Origin: Paracoccaceae bacterium Fryx2
GTDB lineage: Bacteria; Pseudomonadota; Alphaproteobacteria; Rhodobacterales; Rhodobacteraceae
DNA: 64,000 nucleotides
Direction of reading: 5' to 3'
Assembly (NCBI GenBank): GCA_032334235.1
Contig: JAVSGI010000005.1
Coordinates: 1,860,001 to 1,924,000 of the forward strand
Part shown: positions 54,285 to 63,495 of the stretch, piece after piece
Position numbering within the stretch: the first letter of the stretch is position 1
How the letters are laid out: the number at the start of each line of letters is the position of its first letter
The notes under the pieces: generated by a model
Databases searched by the model: none
Seen by the model: only the letters and a program-made list of their open reading frames with translations
Told to the model about the DNA's origin: nothing
Program-made: the position numbers and the translations under genes

Positions 54285-54440
54285 TTCGTCGTTCTGCAAA
54301 GGTCGAGGAGAAGAAAATCCAGCCTCATGTCCGGCCCAAGTGGACCTGAATTGCGCCACATTCCTGCGACACAGTTCAGCGGAGATCAGTGTCATGACGC
54401 ATCCCGCGTCCAGTGGCAAAGCCTGACAAGGAGAAACGCC

Positions 54441-54647
54441 ATGCGCGCGAGTTTGACAAGAACACTGAACCGCTTTCGCCATGCCGAAGACGGCGCGGTC
54501 ACCGTGGACTGGGTGGTGCTGAGCGCCGCGGTGATCGGTATCGGAATGTTCGTTCTGATGCCGATCGCCTTGAGTTCGGAAAGCTCGTCGAAGGAAATCG
54601 CGGACTACGTGGCCGGCGCGCCGGTTGGATACCAGCCGTCGCACTGA
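54441..54647 (+). CDS. Second Flp family type IVb pilin
   Basis: Encodes 68 residues from the ATG at 54441 with AAGGAG upstream. The leader MRASLTRTLNRFRHAEDGA is followed by VTVDWVVLSAAVIGIGMFVL. It resembles the first pilin in the helix (VTVDWVVL-x-AA) but differs in leader and tail. It may be a minor or alternative subunit. The duplication is old. Confidence 0.88.
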   Translation: MRASLTRTLNRFRHAEDGAVTVDWVVLSAAVIGIGMFVLMPIALSSESSSKEIADYVAGAPVGYQPSH

Positions 54648-54784
54648 CCGGTCGGGGCGTGGGCGTGGGGCGCAAGCTCTGCCGCCGCCAATTGCCCCTG
54701 ATCCTGCCACAATCGGCTGCCAATGTGCCGTAAACACGACGGCTGCAATCAACCGGGTCGCGGCGAAGAAAGCGAGGAACGACA

Positions 54785-55651
54785 ATGCGAATGGTGTTCG
54801 GGCTTGTTCTTGTGGTGGGCCTCGCCCTGGCGGGGCTGGCGGTCTACATGGCGCAGGGGTTCATCAGCAAAACCCAGGCCGAACTGGCGATGGAACGTGC
54901 CGCGCGCGCCAAGGCCGGTCCGATGGTCGAGGTGTTCGTCGTCAACAAGCCGCTGAACTACGGCGACAAGCTTACGAAGGACGACGTGCAGAAGATCTAC
55001 TGGCCGCAGAATGCCCTGCCCGAAACCGTCTTCACCGACGCGGCCGTGCTTTTTCCGAATGGTGGCGCCGAAAGCCGCTATGTGGTGCGCCAGATGGAGA
55101 AGTTCGAGCCGATCCTTGCCGTGAAGGTCACCGAGCCGGGGCAGGATGCCGGGCTGACGACGCGGCTGGCCAAGGGCAAGCGCGCCTTCGCGATCAAGGT
55201 CGATGTCGCCTCGGGCGTGTCGGGCTTCCTGCAGCCGGGCGACAGCGTCGATGTCTACTGGACGGGCTCGGCGGCTCGTGGCGGCGGGGCCGAAGGCATG
55301 ACCTCGGGCGAGGTGACGCGGCTGATCGAAAGCACAGTGAAGATCATTGCCGTGGACCAGATGTCGAACGACGACCGCTCCGGCGTGACGCTGATCGCGC
55401 GGACGGTGACGGTCGAAGCCACTCCGGAACAGGTGGCGCGTCTGGCCCAGGCCCAGGCCACCGGGCGGCTGGCGCTTTCGCTGGTGGGTGCGGGCGACGA
55501 CACGCTGCCGATGATGGTCGAGGTCGACAGCACCGACATCCTGGGGCGCACCCGGCAGGACCCGGTTGCCATCGAAGCCGCGCGCGTCTGCACGATCAAG
55601 ACCCGCAAGGGATCTGAAGTGGTCGAGATTCCGATCACCTGCACCAACTGA
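54785..55651 (+). CDS. cpaB: Flp pilus assembly protein CpaB
   Basis: Encodes 288 residues. An N-terminal membrane anchor (VFGLVLVVGLALAGLAVYMA) is followed by an SAF domain (VEVFVVNKPLNYGDKLTKDD) and the CpaB/RcpC region (LAKGKRAFAIKVDVASGVSG, LQPGDSVDVYWTG). The C terminus carries a pair of Cys (ARVCTIKTRKG, PITCTN). CpaB helps assemble or gate the secretin channel and may bind peptidoglycan. GAGGAACGACA precedes the start. Confidence 0.93.
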   Translation: MRMVFGLVLVVGLALAGLAVYMAQGFISKTQAELAMERAARAKAGPMVEVFVVNKPLNYGDKLTKDDVQKIYWPQNALPETVFTDAAVLFPNGGAESRYVVRQMEKFEPILAVKVTEPGQDAGLTTRLAKGKRAFAIKVDVASGVSGFLQPGDSVDVYWTGSAARGGGAEGMTSGEVTRLIESTVKIIAVDQMSNDDRSGVTLIARTVTVEATPEQVARLAQAQATGRLALSLVGAGDDTLPMMVEVDSTDILGRTRQDPVAIEAARVCTIKTRKGSEVVEIPITCTN

Positions 55652-55855
55652 CGGTCGCGCAAGGGCGGGAGCGCCACCCGATCTGGGGGGGGCATGGCCG
55701 ACAGCGCGTCAATCTCTTGTGCCATGTTGCCAGTTATCCACATCAGCATCGGCCTACAAGCTTTTGATTCTTGCAAAAAAATGCTGCGTCCTGCATTCTC
55801 TGCGGAAAGTCGGGCGAAAGACCCGCAAAGAGGCGTGATCGGAAAGGCAGGCCAC

Positions 55856-57262
55856 ATGAGCATGCGCACCCTATGGACGGCCGCTCTTCTGGGTGCGGTT
55901 CTGTCCACAACGGCCCTGACCCCGGTCGGCGCCGAAACCTTGCGTGTGATGCAGGGGTCGCCGTCCAGCGCGCTGAATGTGCCGATGAACCGGGCGGTGG
56001 TGGTCGAAAGCGATGTGCCCTTCGCCGAACTGTCGATCGCCAACCCCGGAATCGCAGATATCTCCACCCTGTCGGACCGCTCGATCTATGTGCTGGGCAA
56101 GGCGCCGGGCCGCACCACGCTGACCCTGCTGGGGGCGGACGGTCGGCTGATCTCGAACGTGGATGTGCATGTTTCGCCCGACATTGCCGAGTTCAAGGAA
56201 CGCCTGCAGCAGATCCTGCCCGGCGAAAAGATCGAGGTCCGCACCGCCAATGACGGCATCGTCATGTCGGGCACCGTATCCTCGACCGCCAAGCTGGACC
56301 GGGCGCTGGATCTGGCCGAACGCTATGCGCCCGAGCGGGTGTCGAACCTGATGAGCGTCGGCGGAACGCAGCAGGTCATGCTGAAGGTCCGTTTTGCCGA
56401 GATGCAACGCTCGGTCGCCAAGAACCTCAGCGCCTCGCTGGCGGTGAACGGCGGCAACAACATGGGCATCCGTGGCGGCACCGGCGTGTTCACCAACACG
56501 AACGCCATCAACAACGTGTTCAATGGCACCGGCATCTCGTCGGCCGAAGGCACCAAGGGCGCCGTGACACTGGGCTTTTCGGCGGGTTCACTGGAATTCG
56601 CGGTGCTGCTGGAGGCGCTGGAATCCAAGGGCGTCGTTCGCACCCTGGCCGAACCGAACCTGACCGCCCTTTCCGGGCAGGAGGCCAAGTTCCTCGCGGG
56701 CGGCGAATACCCGATTCCCGTGGCCTCGGGTGACGGCACCATCACCGTGCAATACAAGCCGTTCGGGGTCGAGCTGAACTTCACCCCCGTGGTGGTCGAT
56801 GGCGACATCATCAACCTGATCATCAACGCCAGCGTGTCGTCGATCGACAACTCGGTGACGCTGGAAAGCGCGGGCTTCACCATCAACGCCTTCAAGCGGC
56901 GCGAAACCTCGACCACGGTCGAAATGCGCGACGGCGAAAGCTTTGCCATCGCGGGCCTGTTGCAGGACGATTTCCGCGACCTGAACGGCCAGGTGCCCTG
57001 GCTGGGCGACATTCCGATCCTCGGCGCGCTGTTCCGCAGCGCCGAATACCAGCGCGCGCAAAGCGAGCTGGTGATCATCGTGACGCCGCATCTGGTGACC
57101 CCGACCCGGGGCGAGGCGTTCGCCCTGCCCACCGACCGCGTCAAGATCCCGACCGAGAAAGAGCTGTTCCTGTTCGGCAGGGTGACAGGCAAGGCCGGCG
57201 GGGCGGCGGGTGAAGTCGCCCGGCAGGACTTCGGCGGCTCCTACGGCTATGTGATGGAGTAG
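55856..57262 (+). CDS. cpaC: Flp pilus secretin CpaC/RcpA
   Basis: Encodes 468 residues from the ATG at 55856. The signal peptide (MSMRTLWTAALLGAVLSTTA) is cleaved near VGAETL. The pilus-specific N-terminal domain has MNRAVVVESDVPFAELSIAN and a BON-like stretch. The secretin domain includes LKVRFAEMQRSVAKNLSASL and ends VPWLGDIPILGALFRSAEYQ and ELVIIVTPHLVTP. It forms the outer-membrane pore for the pilus. It is 204 bases after cpaB and 3 bases before the OmpA gene. Confidence 0.95.
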   Translation: MSMRTLWTAALLGAVLSTTALTPVGAETLRVMQGSPSSALNVPMNRAVVVESDVPFAELSIANPGIADISTLSDRSIYVLGKAPGRTTLTLLGADGRLISNVDVHVSPDIAEFKERLQQILPGEKIEVRTANDGIVMSGTVSSTAKLDRALDLAERYAPERVSNLMSVGGTQQVMLKVRFAEMQRSVAKNLSASLAVNGGNNMGIRGGTGVFTNTNAINNVFNGTGISSAEGTKGAVTLGFSAGSLEFAVLLEALESKGVVRTLAEPNLTALSGQEAKFLAGGEYPIPVASGDGTITVQYKPFGVELNFTPVVVDGDIINLIINASVSSIDNSVTLESAGFTINAFKRRETSTTVEMRDGESFAIAGLLQDDFRDLNGQVPWLGDIPILGALFRSAEYQRAQSELVIIVTPHLVTPTRGEAFALPTDRVKIPTEKELFLFGRVTGKAGGAAGEVARQDFGGSYGYVME

Positions 57263-57265
57263 GCG

Positions 57266-57910
57266 ATGCAGTTTGCACCACGTCACTTGGTTGTCGGGCT
57301 GGCGCTGCTGGCGCTGACTGGCTGCGTGAACCGTGAACTGGGGACCGACGAACAGAACGGCGATTTCGGCAACTCGACCATGAACAACACGATGATCATG
57401 TCGGGGGAAAGAACCTACACCTCCACCCTGGCCAACCGCTTTGCCAGCGAGGTGCCCAGCACCATCACCTTCGCCTTCAATTCGGCGACGCTGGACGAAA
57501 GCGCGCGCGCCACGCTGCGCCAGCAGGCGAACTGGATCCGCCAGTTCCCCGAAGTGCGGTTCCGTGTCTATGGCCATACCGATCTGGTCGGGTCTGAAGC
57601 CTACAACCGCGCGCTGGGCCTGCGCCGGGCCAAGGCTGTGGTGTCGTATTTCAGCAGTCTCGGCATCAGCCGTTCGCGGCTGGAGGCAATCGCGTCGTTC
57701 GGCAAGACCCAGCCCGTGGTGCAGACCACGGGGCCGGAACAGCGCAACCGCCGCACGGTCACCGAAGTGTCGGGCTTCGTGTCCAGCCATCCGACCGTCC
57801 TGAACGGCAAGTATGCCGCGATCATCTACCGCGACTACCTGCTGGAAGCCCGGCGCCCGCATCCCCCGAACACGATCATCGCGACGCAGACCAACCCGGC
57901 CGGCGAGTAG
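57266..57910 (+). CDS. OmpA-domain lipoprotein of the tad operon (CpaD position)
   Basis: Encodes 214 residues. A lipoprotein signal (LVVGLALLALTGCVNRELG) is followed by a spacer and an OmpA domain: TITFAFNSATLDESARATLR, FRVYGHTDLVGSEAYN, LGLRRAKAVVSYFSSLGISR and EQRNRRTVTEV. It occupies the place where other tad operons carry cpaD/tadD, and may anchor the secretin to the wall. It starts 3 bases after cpaC. Confidence 0.88.
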   Translation: MQFAPRHLVVGLALLALTGCVNRELGTDEQNGDFGNSTMNNTMIMSGERTYTSTLANRFASEVPSTITFAFNSATLDESARATLRQQANWIRQFPEVRFRVYGHTDLVGSEAYNRALGLRRAKAVVSYFSSLGISRSRLEAIASFGKTQPVVQTTGPEQRNRRTVTEVSGFVSSHPTVLNGKYAAIIYRDYLLEARRPHPPNTIIATQTNPAGE

Positions 57911-57961
57911 GGCTGCGGCCCGCGCGGCCCCGGCGATTGTTTCCTGCGCGGCTCGAAGATA

Positions 57962-57992
57962 GCTAAAAATCAAACAATAACGATTTTTTAGC
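57962..57992. promoter_or_regulatory. AT-rich inverted repeat between the OmpA gene and cpaE
   Basis: GCTAAAAATC at 57962-57971 and GATTTTTTAGC at 57982-57992 form a nearly perfect hairpin with a 10-base AT-rich loop, unusual in this GC-rich sequence. It could be an operator or a weak terminator. Confidence 0.4.
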
Positions 57993-58157
57993 CCCAATGT
58001 CGCCACCATTCTCCACCACCTTCCCGGTAATGGGAACAGTCGTGCGGTCCATGTGCCGCACACGGGTTCAGGGTCAGGGTGCCTCTGTCAGGCCCCGGTC
58101 AGCGTGACCGGGTGGAGGTGCCTTCCCGAAGACCTGTCAGTGGAAGGACGAGAGGCG

Positions 58158-59440
58158 ATGACGAGCGTGGCAACCCTGCAACCGGAACCGGCACCCATCG
58201 TGGCCTGCACGATTTCGCGCGACGTGCAGAACTTCGATCTGCTGATAGACGACATGGAAATCGAGCTTGGCGAAAGCTGGGGCGACCTGTCGTTCGACGA
58301 CGCGCTGGTGTTTCTGGAACAGCCTGACGCGGCCACCGTGGAATTCGTGGCCATCGCCGTCGATGCCGAAGACGAGGTTGACCTGAGCCGGATCACCGCG
58401 ATCATCCGCACCGCCAAGGGGCGCGGCATCAAGGTGGTGCTGATCGCCGATCAGGTCAGCCCGATCGCCCTGCACCAGTTGTTGCGGCTTGGCGCCGATG
58501 ATTTCGTGCCCTATCCGCTGCCCGAAGGCGCGCTGCACGAGGCGATTGCGCGGATGCGTGCCCCCGCCCCTGCCCCGGCGCCGACGATGTCGGCACAAGC
58601 TCCCAGGGCCGCCCCGCCGGAACCCGAGGCCGACGCCCCGCCGCACCCCACCTTCCGCGCCAAGGGCGACCGCGACGGCGTGGTGCTGCCGGTGCACGGG
58701 CTGGCAGGCGGGGTCGGCGCCTCGACCTTCGCCTGCAACCTGGCGTGGGAACTGGCCAACATCACCAAGACCGACGGGCCGCGCGTCTGCCTGCTGGATC
58801 TGGACCTGCAGTATGGCGCGGCCTCGACCTGCCGCGCCGCGAGGCGGTGTTCGACATCCTGTCCGATACCGCTGCCGCCGACAGCGACGCCTTTCTGCAG
58901 GCCATGCTGACCTTCAACGACAGGCTGCACGTCTTCACCGCCCCCGCCGACATGCTGCCGCTCGACCTGGTGTCGGGCGAGGACATCGGGCGGATCATCG
59001 ACATGGCGCAGGCCAATTTCGATTTCGTGGTGATCGACATGCCCAGCACCATCGTCAGCTGGACCGAAACCGTGCTGACCCGCGCCCATGTCTATTTTGC
59101 CCTGCTGGAACTTGACCTGCGCTCGGCCCAGAATGTGCTGCGGCTGGTGCGGGCGCTCAAGGCCGAAGGGCTGCCGCATGACAAGCTGCGCTATGTGCTG
59201 AACCGGGCGCCGAAATTCACCGACCTGGGGGCCAAAAGCCGGGTCAAGCGCATGGCCGAAAGCCTGGACATCGACATCGAGGTGCAACTGCCCGATGGCG
59301 GCTCGCAGGTGACGCAGGCCAACGACCACGGTCTGCCGCTGGCGGAAACCGCCGCCAAGAATGCGCTGCGCAAGGAAATCCAGAAGCTTGCGAAGTCGCT
59401 GTTTGATCTGAACAAGGCCGTCGAGTCCGGCAAGGGCTGA
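58158..59440 (+). pseudogene. cpaE: CpaE/TadZ pilus localisation ATPase, frameshifted
   Basis: The start MTSVATLQPEPAPIVACTIS (ATG 58158, GAGAGGCG upstream) leads through an atypical receiver-like domain to HGLAGGVGASTFACNLAWEL (deviant Walker A) and LLDLDLQYGAAST. The frame is then lost and resumes as RREAVFDILSDTAAADSDAF, on through IIDMAQANFDFVVIDMPSTI, to 59440. Family members normally read ..TYLDLPR.. here. A 10-base loss between direct repeats CTCGACCT would remove exactly the missing residues and shift the frame as seen. CpaE positions the tad machinery at the pole. Restored length would be 430 residues. Confidence 0.88.
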
Positions 59441-59460
59441 CCGACCCCGGGGGGTATACG

Positions 59461-60921
59461 ATGTTCTCGCGCTACAAGAAATCGAACGACGGCGGCGCCA
59501 AACCCGCGCAGATGGCGGCTGTCGGCGCGGCCACGCCGATGGCCCGGGTCACCACCCCTGCCCCGGGATCGGCCAAGCCCTCGCAGCAGGTGCGCCCTGC
59601 GGCCCCGCCGCGCGCGACCGCAGAGGCGGTGGCAGTGGACAAGGAGAAAAAGCGCAAGGACCGGCTGATGGAGCTGAAGGTCGAACTGCACAAGCGCCTG
59701 CTTGACAGTCTGAACCTTGCCGCCCTCGAACATGCCTCGGAAGCCAATCTCAAGGCCGAGATTGCCGCGATCAGCACCGAGGCGCTGGAAGAGATGAGCG
59801 TGGCGCTGAACAAGGACGACCGCATCGCCCTGTTCCAGGAACTTTACGACGAGGTGATGGGGCTTGGCCCGCTGGAACCGCTGCTGAAGGATGAAACCGT
59901 CAACGACATCCTGGTGAACGGCCCCAACCGCATCTTCGTCGAACGCGGCGGCAAGCTGGTGCTGACCGACATCACCTTCAAGGACGAACGCCACCTGCTG
60001 CGCATCATCGACAAGATCGTGTCGGCGGTGGGTCGCCGGGTCGATGAATCCAACCCCTATGTCGATGCGCGCCTGGCCGACGGCAGCCGCTTCAACGCCA
60101 TGGTGCCGCCGGTGGCGGTGGATGGCAGTCTGGTCTCGATCCGGAAATTCAAGAAGGAAAAGCTGGGGATTCAGGATCTGGTGCGCTTCGGCGCCTTCAC
60201 CGAGGAAATGGCGGCCTACCTTCAGGCCGCCGTGTCCACCCGGCTGAACATCATCGTGTCGGGCGGCACCGGGTCGGGCAAGACCACGACGCTGAACGCG
60301 CTGTCATCCTTCATCGACAACTCGGAACGCGTGCTGACCATCGAGGATACGGCGGAACTGCAGTTGCAGCAGGTCCATGTCGGCCGGATGGAAAGCCGCC
60401 CGCCGAACGTCGAAGGCAAGGGCGCCGTGACCCAGCGCGACTGCCTGCGCAACGCGCTGCGGATGCGCCCCGACCGGATCATCGTCGGCGAAACCCGCGG
60501 CGAGGAGGTGATCGACATGCTGCAGGCGATGAACACCGGCCACGACGGGTCGATGACCACGATCCACGCCAACAACGCCCGCGACGGTATCAGCCGTCTG
60601 GAAAACATGGTGGCGATGGCCGGGATCGAGATGCCGCTGAAAGCCGTGCGCAGCCAGATCGCCGCCGCCGTCAACCTGATCGTGCAGGCCTCGCGCCTGC
60701 AGGACGGCTCGCGCCGCATGGTCAGCATCACCGAGATCACCGGCATGGAAGGCGAGGTGATCTCGATGCAGGAAATCTTCCGCTTCGAACGTCTGGGCAT
60801 GGCACCGGATGGCAAGATCATCGGGCGCTTCAACGCGACCGGCGTGCGATCGCACTACAGCGAACGCTTCCGCCAGTGGGGCTACGACCTGCCCGCCTCC
60901 ATCTATGAACCCATCGTCTGA
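59461..60921 (+). CDS. cpaF: Flp pilus assembly ATPase CpaF/TadA
   Basis: Encodes 486 residues. A variable Ala/Pro-rich N terminus is followed by the secretion ATPase. Walker A is SGGTGSGKTTTLNALSSF (about residue 270); then come TIEDTAELQLQQVHVGRMES, MRPDRIIVGETRGEEVIDML (Walker B region) and GHDGSMTTIHANNARDGISR (His box). It powers pilus extension and retraction from the cytoplasmic face. It starts 20 bases after cpaE. Confidence 0.96.
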   Translation: MFSRYKKSNDGGAKPAQMAAVGAATPMARVTTPAPGSAKPSQQVRPAAPPRATAEAVAVDKEKKRKDRLMELKVELHKRLLDSLNLAALEHASEANLKAEIAAISTEALEEMSVALNKDDRIALFQELYDEVMGLGPLEPLLKDETVNDILVNGPNRIFVERGGKLVLTDITFKDERHLLRIIDKIVSAVGRRVDESNPYVDARLADGSRFNAMVPPVAVDGSLVSIRKFKKEKLGIQDLVRFGAFTEEMAAYLQAAVSTRLNIIVSGGTGSGKTTTLNALSSFIDNSERVLTIEDTAELQLQQVHVGRMESRPPNVEGKGAVTQRDCLRNALRMRPDRIIVGETRGEEVIDMLQAMNTGHDGSMTTIHANNARDGISRLENMVAMAGIEMPLKAVRSQIAAAVNLIVQASRLQDGSRRMVSITEITGMEGEVISMQEIFRFERLGMAPDGKIIGRFNATGVRSHYSERFRQWGYDLPASIYEPIV

Positions 60922-60929
60922 GGCTCGCC

Positions 60930-61897
60930 ATGCAGATCAGCGCCGCCCCCCTCATCTACGTCCTGATCTTCGTCGCCGTGCTGGTGCTGGTCGAGGGCCT
61001 GTATCTGACCGTGTTCGGCAAGTCGATCAGCCTGAACAGCCGCATGAGCCGCCGCCTGGCCCTGCTGGAAAAGAACGGCAACCGCGAACAGGTTCTGGCG
61101 CAGTTGCGCAAGGAAATGGGTCAGCACCTGTCGGCCAAGGGCATCCCGCTCTATTCGATGCTGGCCGACAAGGCACAGAAGGCCAACATCGCGTTCTCGC
61201 CCAAGGCGCTGATCGGCATCATGGCCGGGCTCGCGGTGTTCAGCTACTTCGGCCTGACGATCGGCACCAGCGCCACGCCCCCGGTCCGCGCACTGGTCGC
61301 GGTGGTGATGGGGGTCGGTGGCGTCTATGTCTGGATCAACAAGAAGGCCAAGAAACGCATGGCCTTGCTGGAAGAACAGCTGCCCGACGCGGTGGAACTG
61401 ATGGTGCGCAGCCTGCGGGTCGGGCACCCGTTTTCCTCGGCCATCGGCATCGTGTCGAAAGAGGTGCCCGACCCGCTGGCACCGAATTCGGCATGATCGC
61501 AGACGAGGCGGCCTATGGGCGCGACGTGGCCGAAAGCCTGAAGGTCTTTGCCGAACGGATGGACAGCCAGGACCTGCGCTTTCTGGCGGTGGCCGTGACC
61601 ATCCAGCAGCAGTCGGGCGGCAACCTGGCCGAGATTCTGGACGGGCTGGCAAAGGTGATCCGCGCCCGGTTCAAGCTGTTCCGCCGCGTCAAGGCGATCA
61701 CGGCCGAAGCCAAATGGTCGGGCATGTTCCTCTCGGCCTTCCCGATCGGGGCGCTGGTCATGGTGCTGATGCTGAAGCCGACCTACTTCGACGACGTGAA
61801 GGAAACGCCTGTCTTCATTCCCGCCGCCCTTGGCGTGGCGGTCTTTCTGATCATCAACGTCATCTTCATGAAGATGATGGTCAATATCAAGGTCTGA
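60930..61897 (+). pseudogene. tadB: Inner membrane platform protein TadB, frameshifted
   Basis: The start MQISAAPLIYVLIFVAVLVL (ATG 60930, GAGG upstream) reads through the T2SSF-type cytoplasmic part EEQLPDAVELMVRSLRVGHP to KEVPDPLAPNSA and a stop at 61494-61496. The expected continuation TEFGMIADEAAYGRDVAESL lies in another frame and runs, via IQQQSGGNLAEILDGLAKVI, to 61897. One missing G at 61478-61479 (CTGGC for CTGGGC) restores PDPLGTEFGMI. The repaired product would be 322 residues, normal for TadB. It forms the membrane platform with TadC. Confidence 0.88.
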
Positions 61898-61909
61898 GGG
61901 AATCATCCG

Positions 61910-62881
61910 ATGCTGAACGAGATCAACGCCTGGCTGACAGACCTGATCGGCCCGATGGGGCCGCTGGTTGCCCTTGGCGGTCTGGGGCTTGTGCTGATCC
62001 TCGTCACCCTGCCGGCGATGCTGAAGAAGCAGCCCGAACCGTTCGAGAAGATCAAGGCGCTTCGCACCACCTCGACGGTGGCCGCCCGGCCCGACCAACT
62101 GCTGCGCCGGGGCGACAAGGCCGACAAGCTTGAAAAGTTTGCGACCTTTCTTGAACCGCAGAACGAGGAGGAGCTTACCGCCTCGCGGCTCAAGATGCTG
62201 CGCGCAGGTTATCGCGCCAAGAATGCGGTGCGGATCTTCCACTTTTCGCAATTCGCACTGGGGATCGGCTTCCTGATCCTGGGGGTGATCTACACCATGG
62301 CGCTTTCGGCGAATGGCGAGGTGTCGACGCAGCAGATGGTGATTTCGACCATCGGCCCCGGAGCTGCGGGGTATTACCTGCCGCAATACTGGGTGCAACG
62401 CCGGATGCAGACCCGCAAGGATGAAATCGTCTCGGGCTTCCCTGATGCGCTGGACATGATGCTGGTCTGCGTCGAGGCCGGTCAGTCGCTGGACCAGTCG
62501 ATCAACCGGATCGCCAGGGAAAGCCGCGCGGGCTACCCGGCCCTGGCCGACGAATTCGACATGGTCGCGCACGAGATCAAGGCCGGCAAGGAACGGGTGA
62601 TGGTGCTGAAGGACATGTCCGAGCGGGTCGGCATCCCCGACGTGTCGTCGTTCGTCACCACGCTGGTGCAGTCGGCCACCTTTGGCACCTCGATCGCAGA
62701 GGCGCTGCGGGTCTATTCCGCCGAAATGCGCGACAAGCGCGTGATGCGGGCGGAAGAAAAGGCAAACACCTTGCCGACCAAGCTGACACTGGGCACAATG
62801 CTGTTCACCCTGCCGCCGCTGCTGATCATCCTGATCGGGCCATCGGTCGTCGGCATCGCCAAGAGCCTCGGAGGGGGCTGA
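61910..62881 (+). CDS. tadC: Inner membrane platform protein TadC
   Basis: Encodes 323 residues. Membrane helices at the N terminus (GPLVALGGLGLVLILVTLPA), the middle (ALGIGFLILGVIYTMAL) and the C terminus (LGTMLFTLPPLLIILIGPSV) flank a T2SSF cytoplasmic domain (FPDALDMMLVCVEAGQSLDQ, MVLKDMSERVGIPDVSSFVT, QSATFGTSIAEALRVYSAEM). It pairs with TadB. It starts 12 bases after the tadB end, and its stop leads straight into the tadD reading frame. Confidence 0.95.
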   Translation: MLNEINAWLTDLIGPMGPLVALGGLGLVLILVTLPAMLKKQPEPFEKIKALRTTSTVAARPDQLLRRGDKADKLEKFATFLEPQNEEELTASRLKMLRAGYRAKNAVRIFHFSQFALGIGFLILGVIYTMALSANGEVSTQQMVISTIGPGAAGYYLPQYWVQRRMQTRKDEIVSGFPDALDMMLVCVEAGQSLDQSINRIARESRAGYPALADEFDMVAHEIKAGKERVMVLKDMSERVGIPDVSSFVTTLVQSATFGTSIAEALRVYSAEMRDKRVMRAEEKANTLPTKLTLGTMLFTLPPLLIILIGPSVVGIAKSLGGG

Positions 62882-62884
62882 CCC

Positions 62885-63457
62885 CTGCGGCTCATCACCC
62901 TGCCCCTGCTGATCGGAAGTCTTGCGCTGGCCGCCTGTGACAAGGGCGGCCTTTCGCCGTCGGACATGGCGCGCAATGCGCCCCCCGGCGCCGACGCTCG
63001 TGGCGAGGGCGTGGATGGGCTGCTGGTCGGCCATCGGCTGATGGAGGCGGGCGAGCATGAACTGGCGCTGAAAGCCTATCTGCGCGCCGCCGGCGAACAG
63101 GGCATCAACGCCGATGTGCTTTCTGCGCTGGGGTCGGCCAACCTGGCGCTGGGTCGGCTGGGCCAGGCCGAACAACTGTTGCGCCGCGCGCTGGAGGAAG
63201 ACCCGTCTTCGGTGCCCGCGACCAACAATCTGGGCGTGGTGCTGATGGAAAAGGGCATGGCGGGCGAGGCGCGGCTGGTCTTTCAGCAGGCCTATGCGCT
63301 CGACAGTGGCGAAACGGACTCGATCCGCGAGAATTTGCGCCGCGCTATCGCGGAAACCGAAAAATCGGTTTATGGTGACGATCAGCAGGAAGAAGAACAC
63401 GATTTTTCCCTCGTGCGGCGGGGGCAGGGCCAATACGTCCTGCTGACGCAGCTTTAG
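62885..63457 (+). CDS. tadD: TPR lipoprotein TadD with an apparent CTG start
   Basis: Encodes 190 residues if initiation is at the CTG at 62885. The frame directly after the tadC stop then reads (M)RLITLPLLIGSLALAACDKG, a complete lipoprotein signal with lipobox LAAC. GGAGGGGG lies 7 bases before the CTG, at the ideal distance. The first ATG (62966) would cut off the whole signal. The body has TPR repeats: GHRLMEAGEHELALKAYLRA, LGSANLALGRLGQAEQLLRR and LGVVLMEKGMAGEARLVFQQ. TadD-type proteins act as pilotins or assembly factors for the secretin. Confidence 0.85.
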   Translation: MRLITLPLLIGSLALAACDKGGLSPSDMARNAPPGADARGEGVDGLLVGHRLMEAGEHELALKAYLRAAGEQGINADVLSALGSANLALGRLGQAEQLLRRALEEDPSSVPATNNLGVVLMEKGMAGEARLVFQQAYALDSGETDSIRENLRRAIAETEKSVYGDDQQEEEHDFSLVRRGQGQYVLLTQL

Positions 63458-63495
63458 GGACCGGGACGGACCGAGCAGTAAAAAAAGGACGCGAA

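Noticed and set aside
62966-63457. ATG at 62966 as the tadD start
   Set aside because: It would remove the lipoprotein signal encoded directly upstream, and it lacks a ribosome site, unlike the CTG at 62885.
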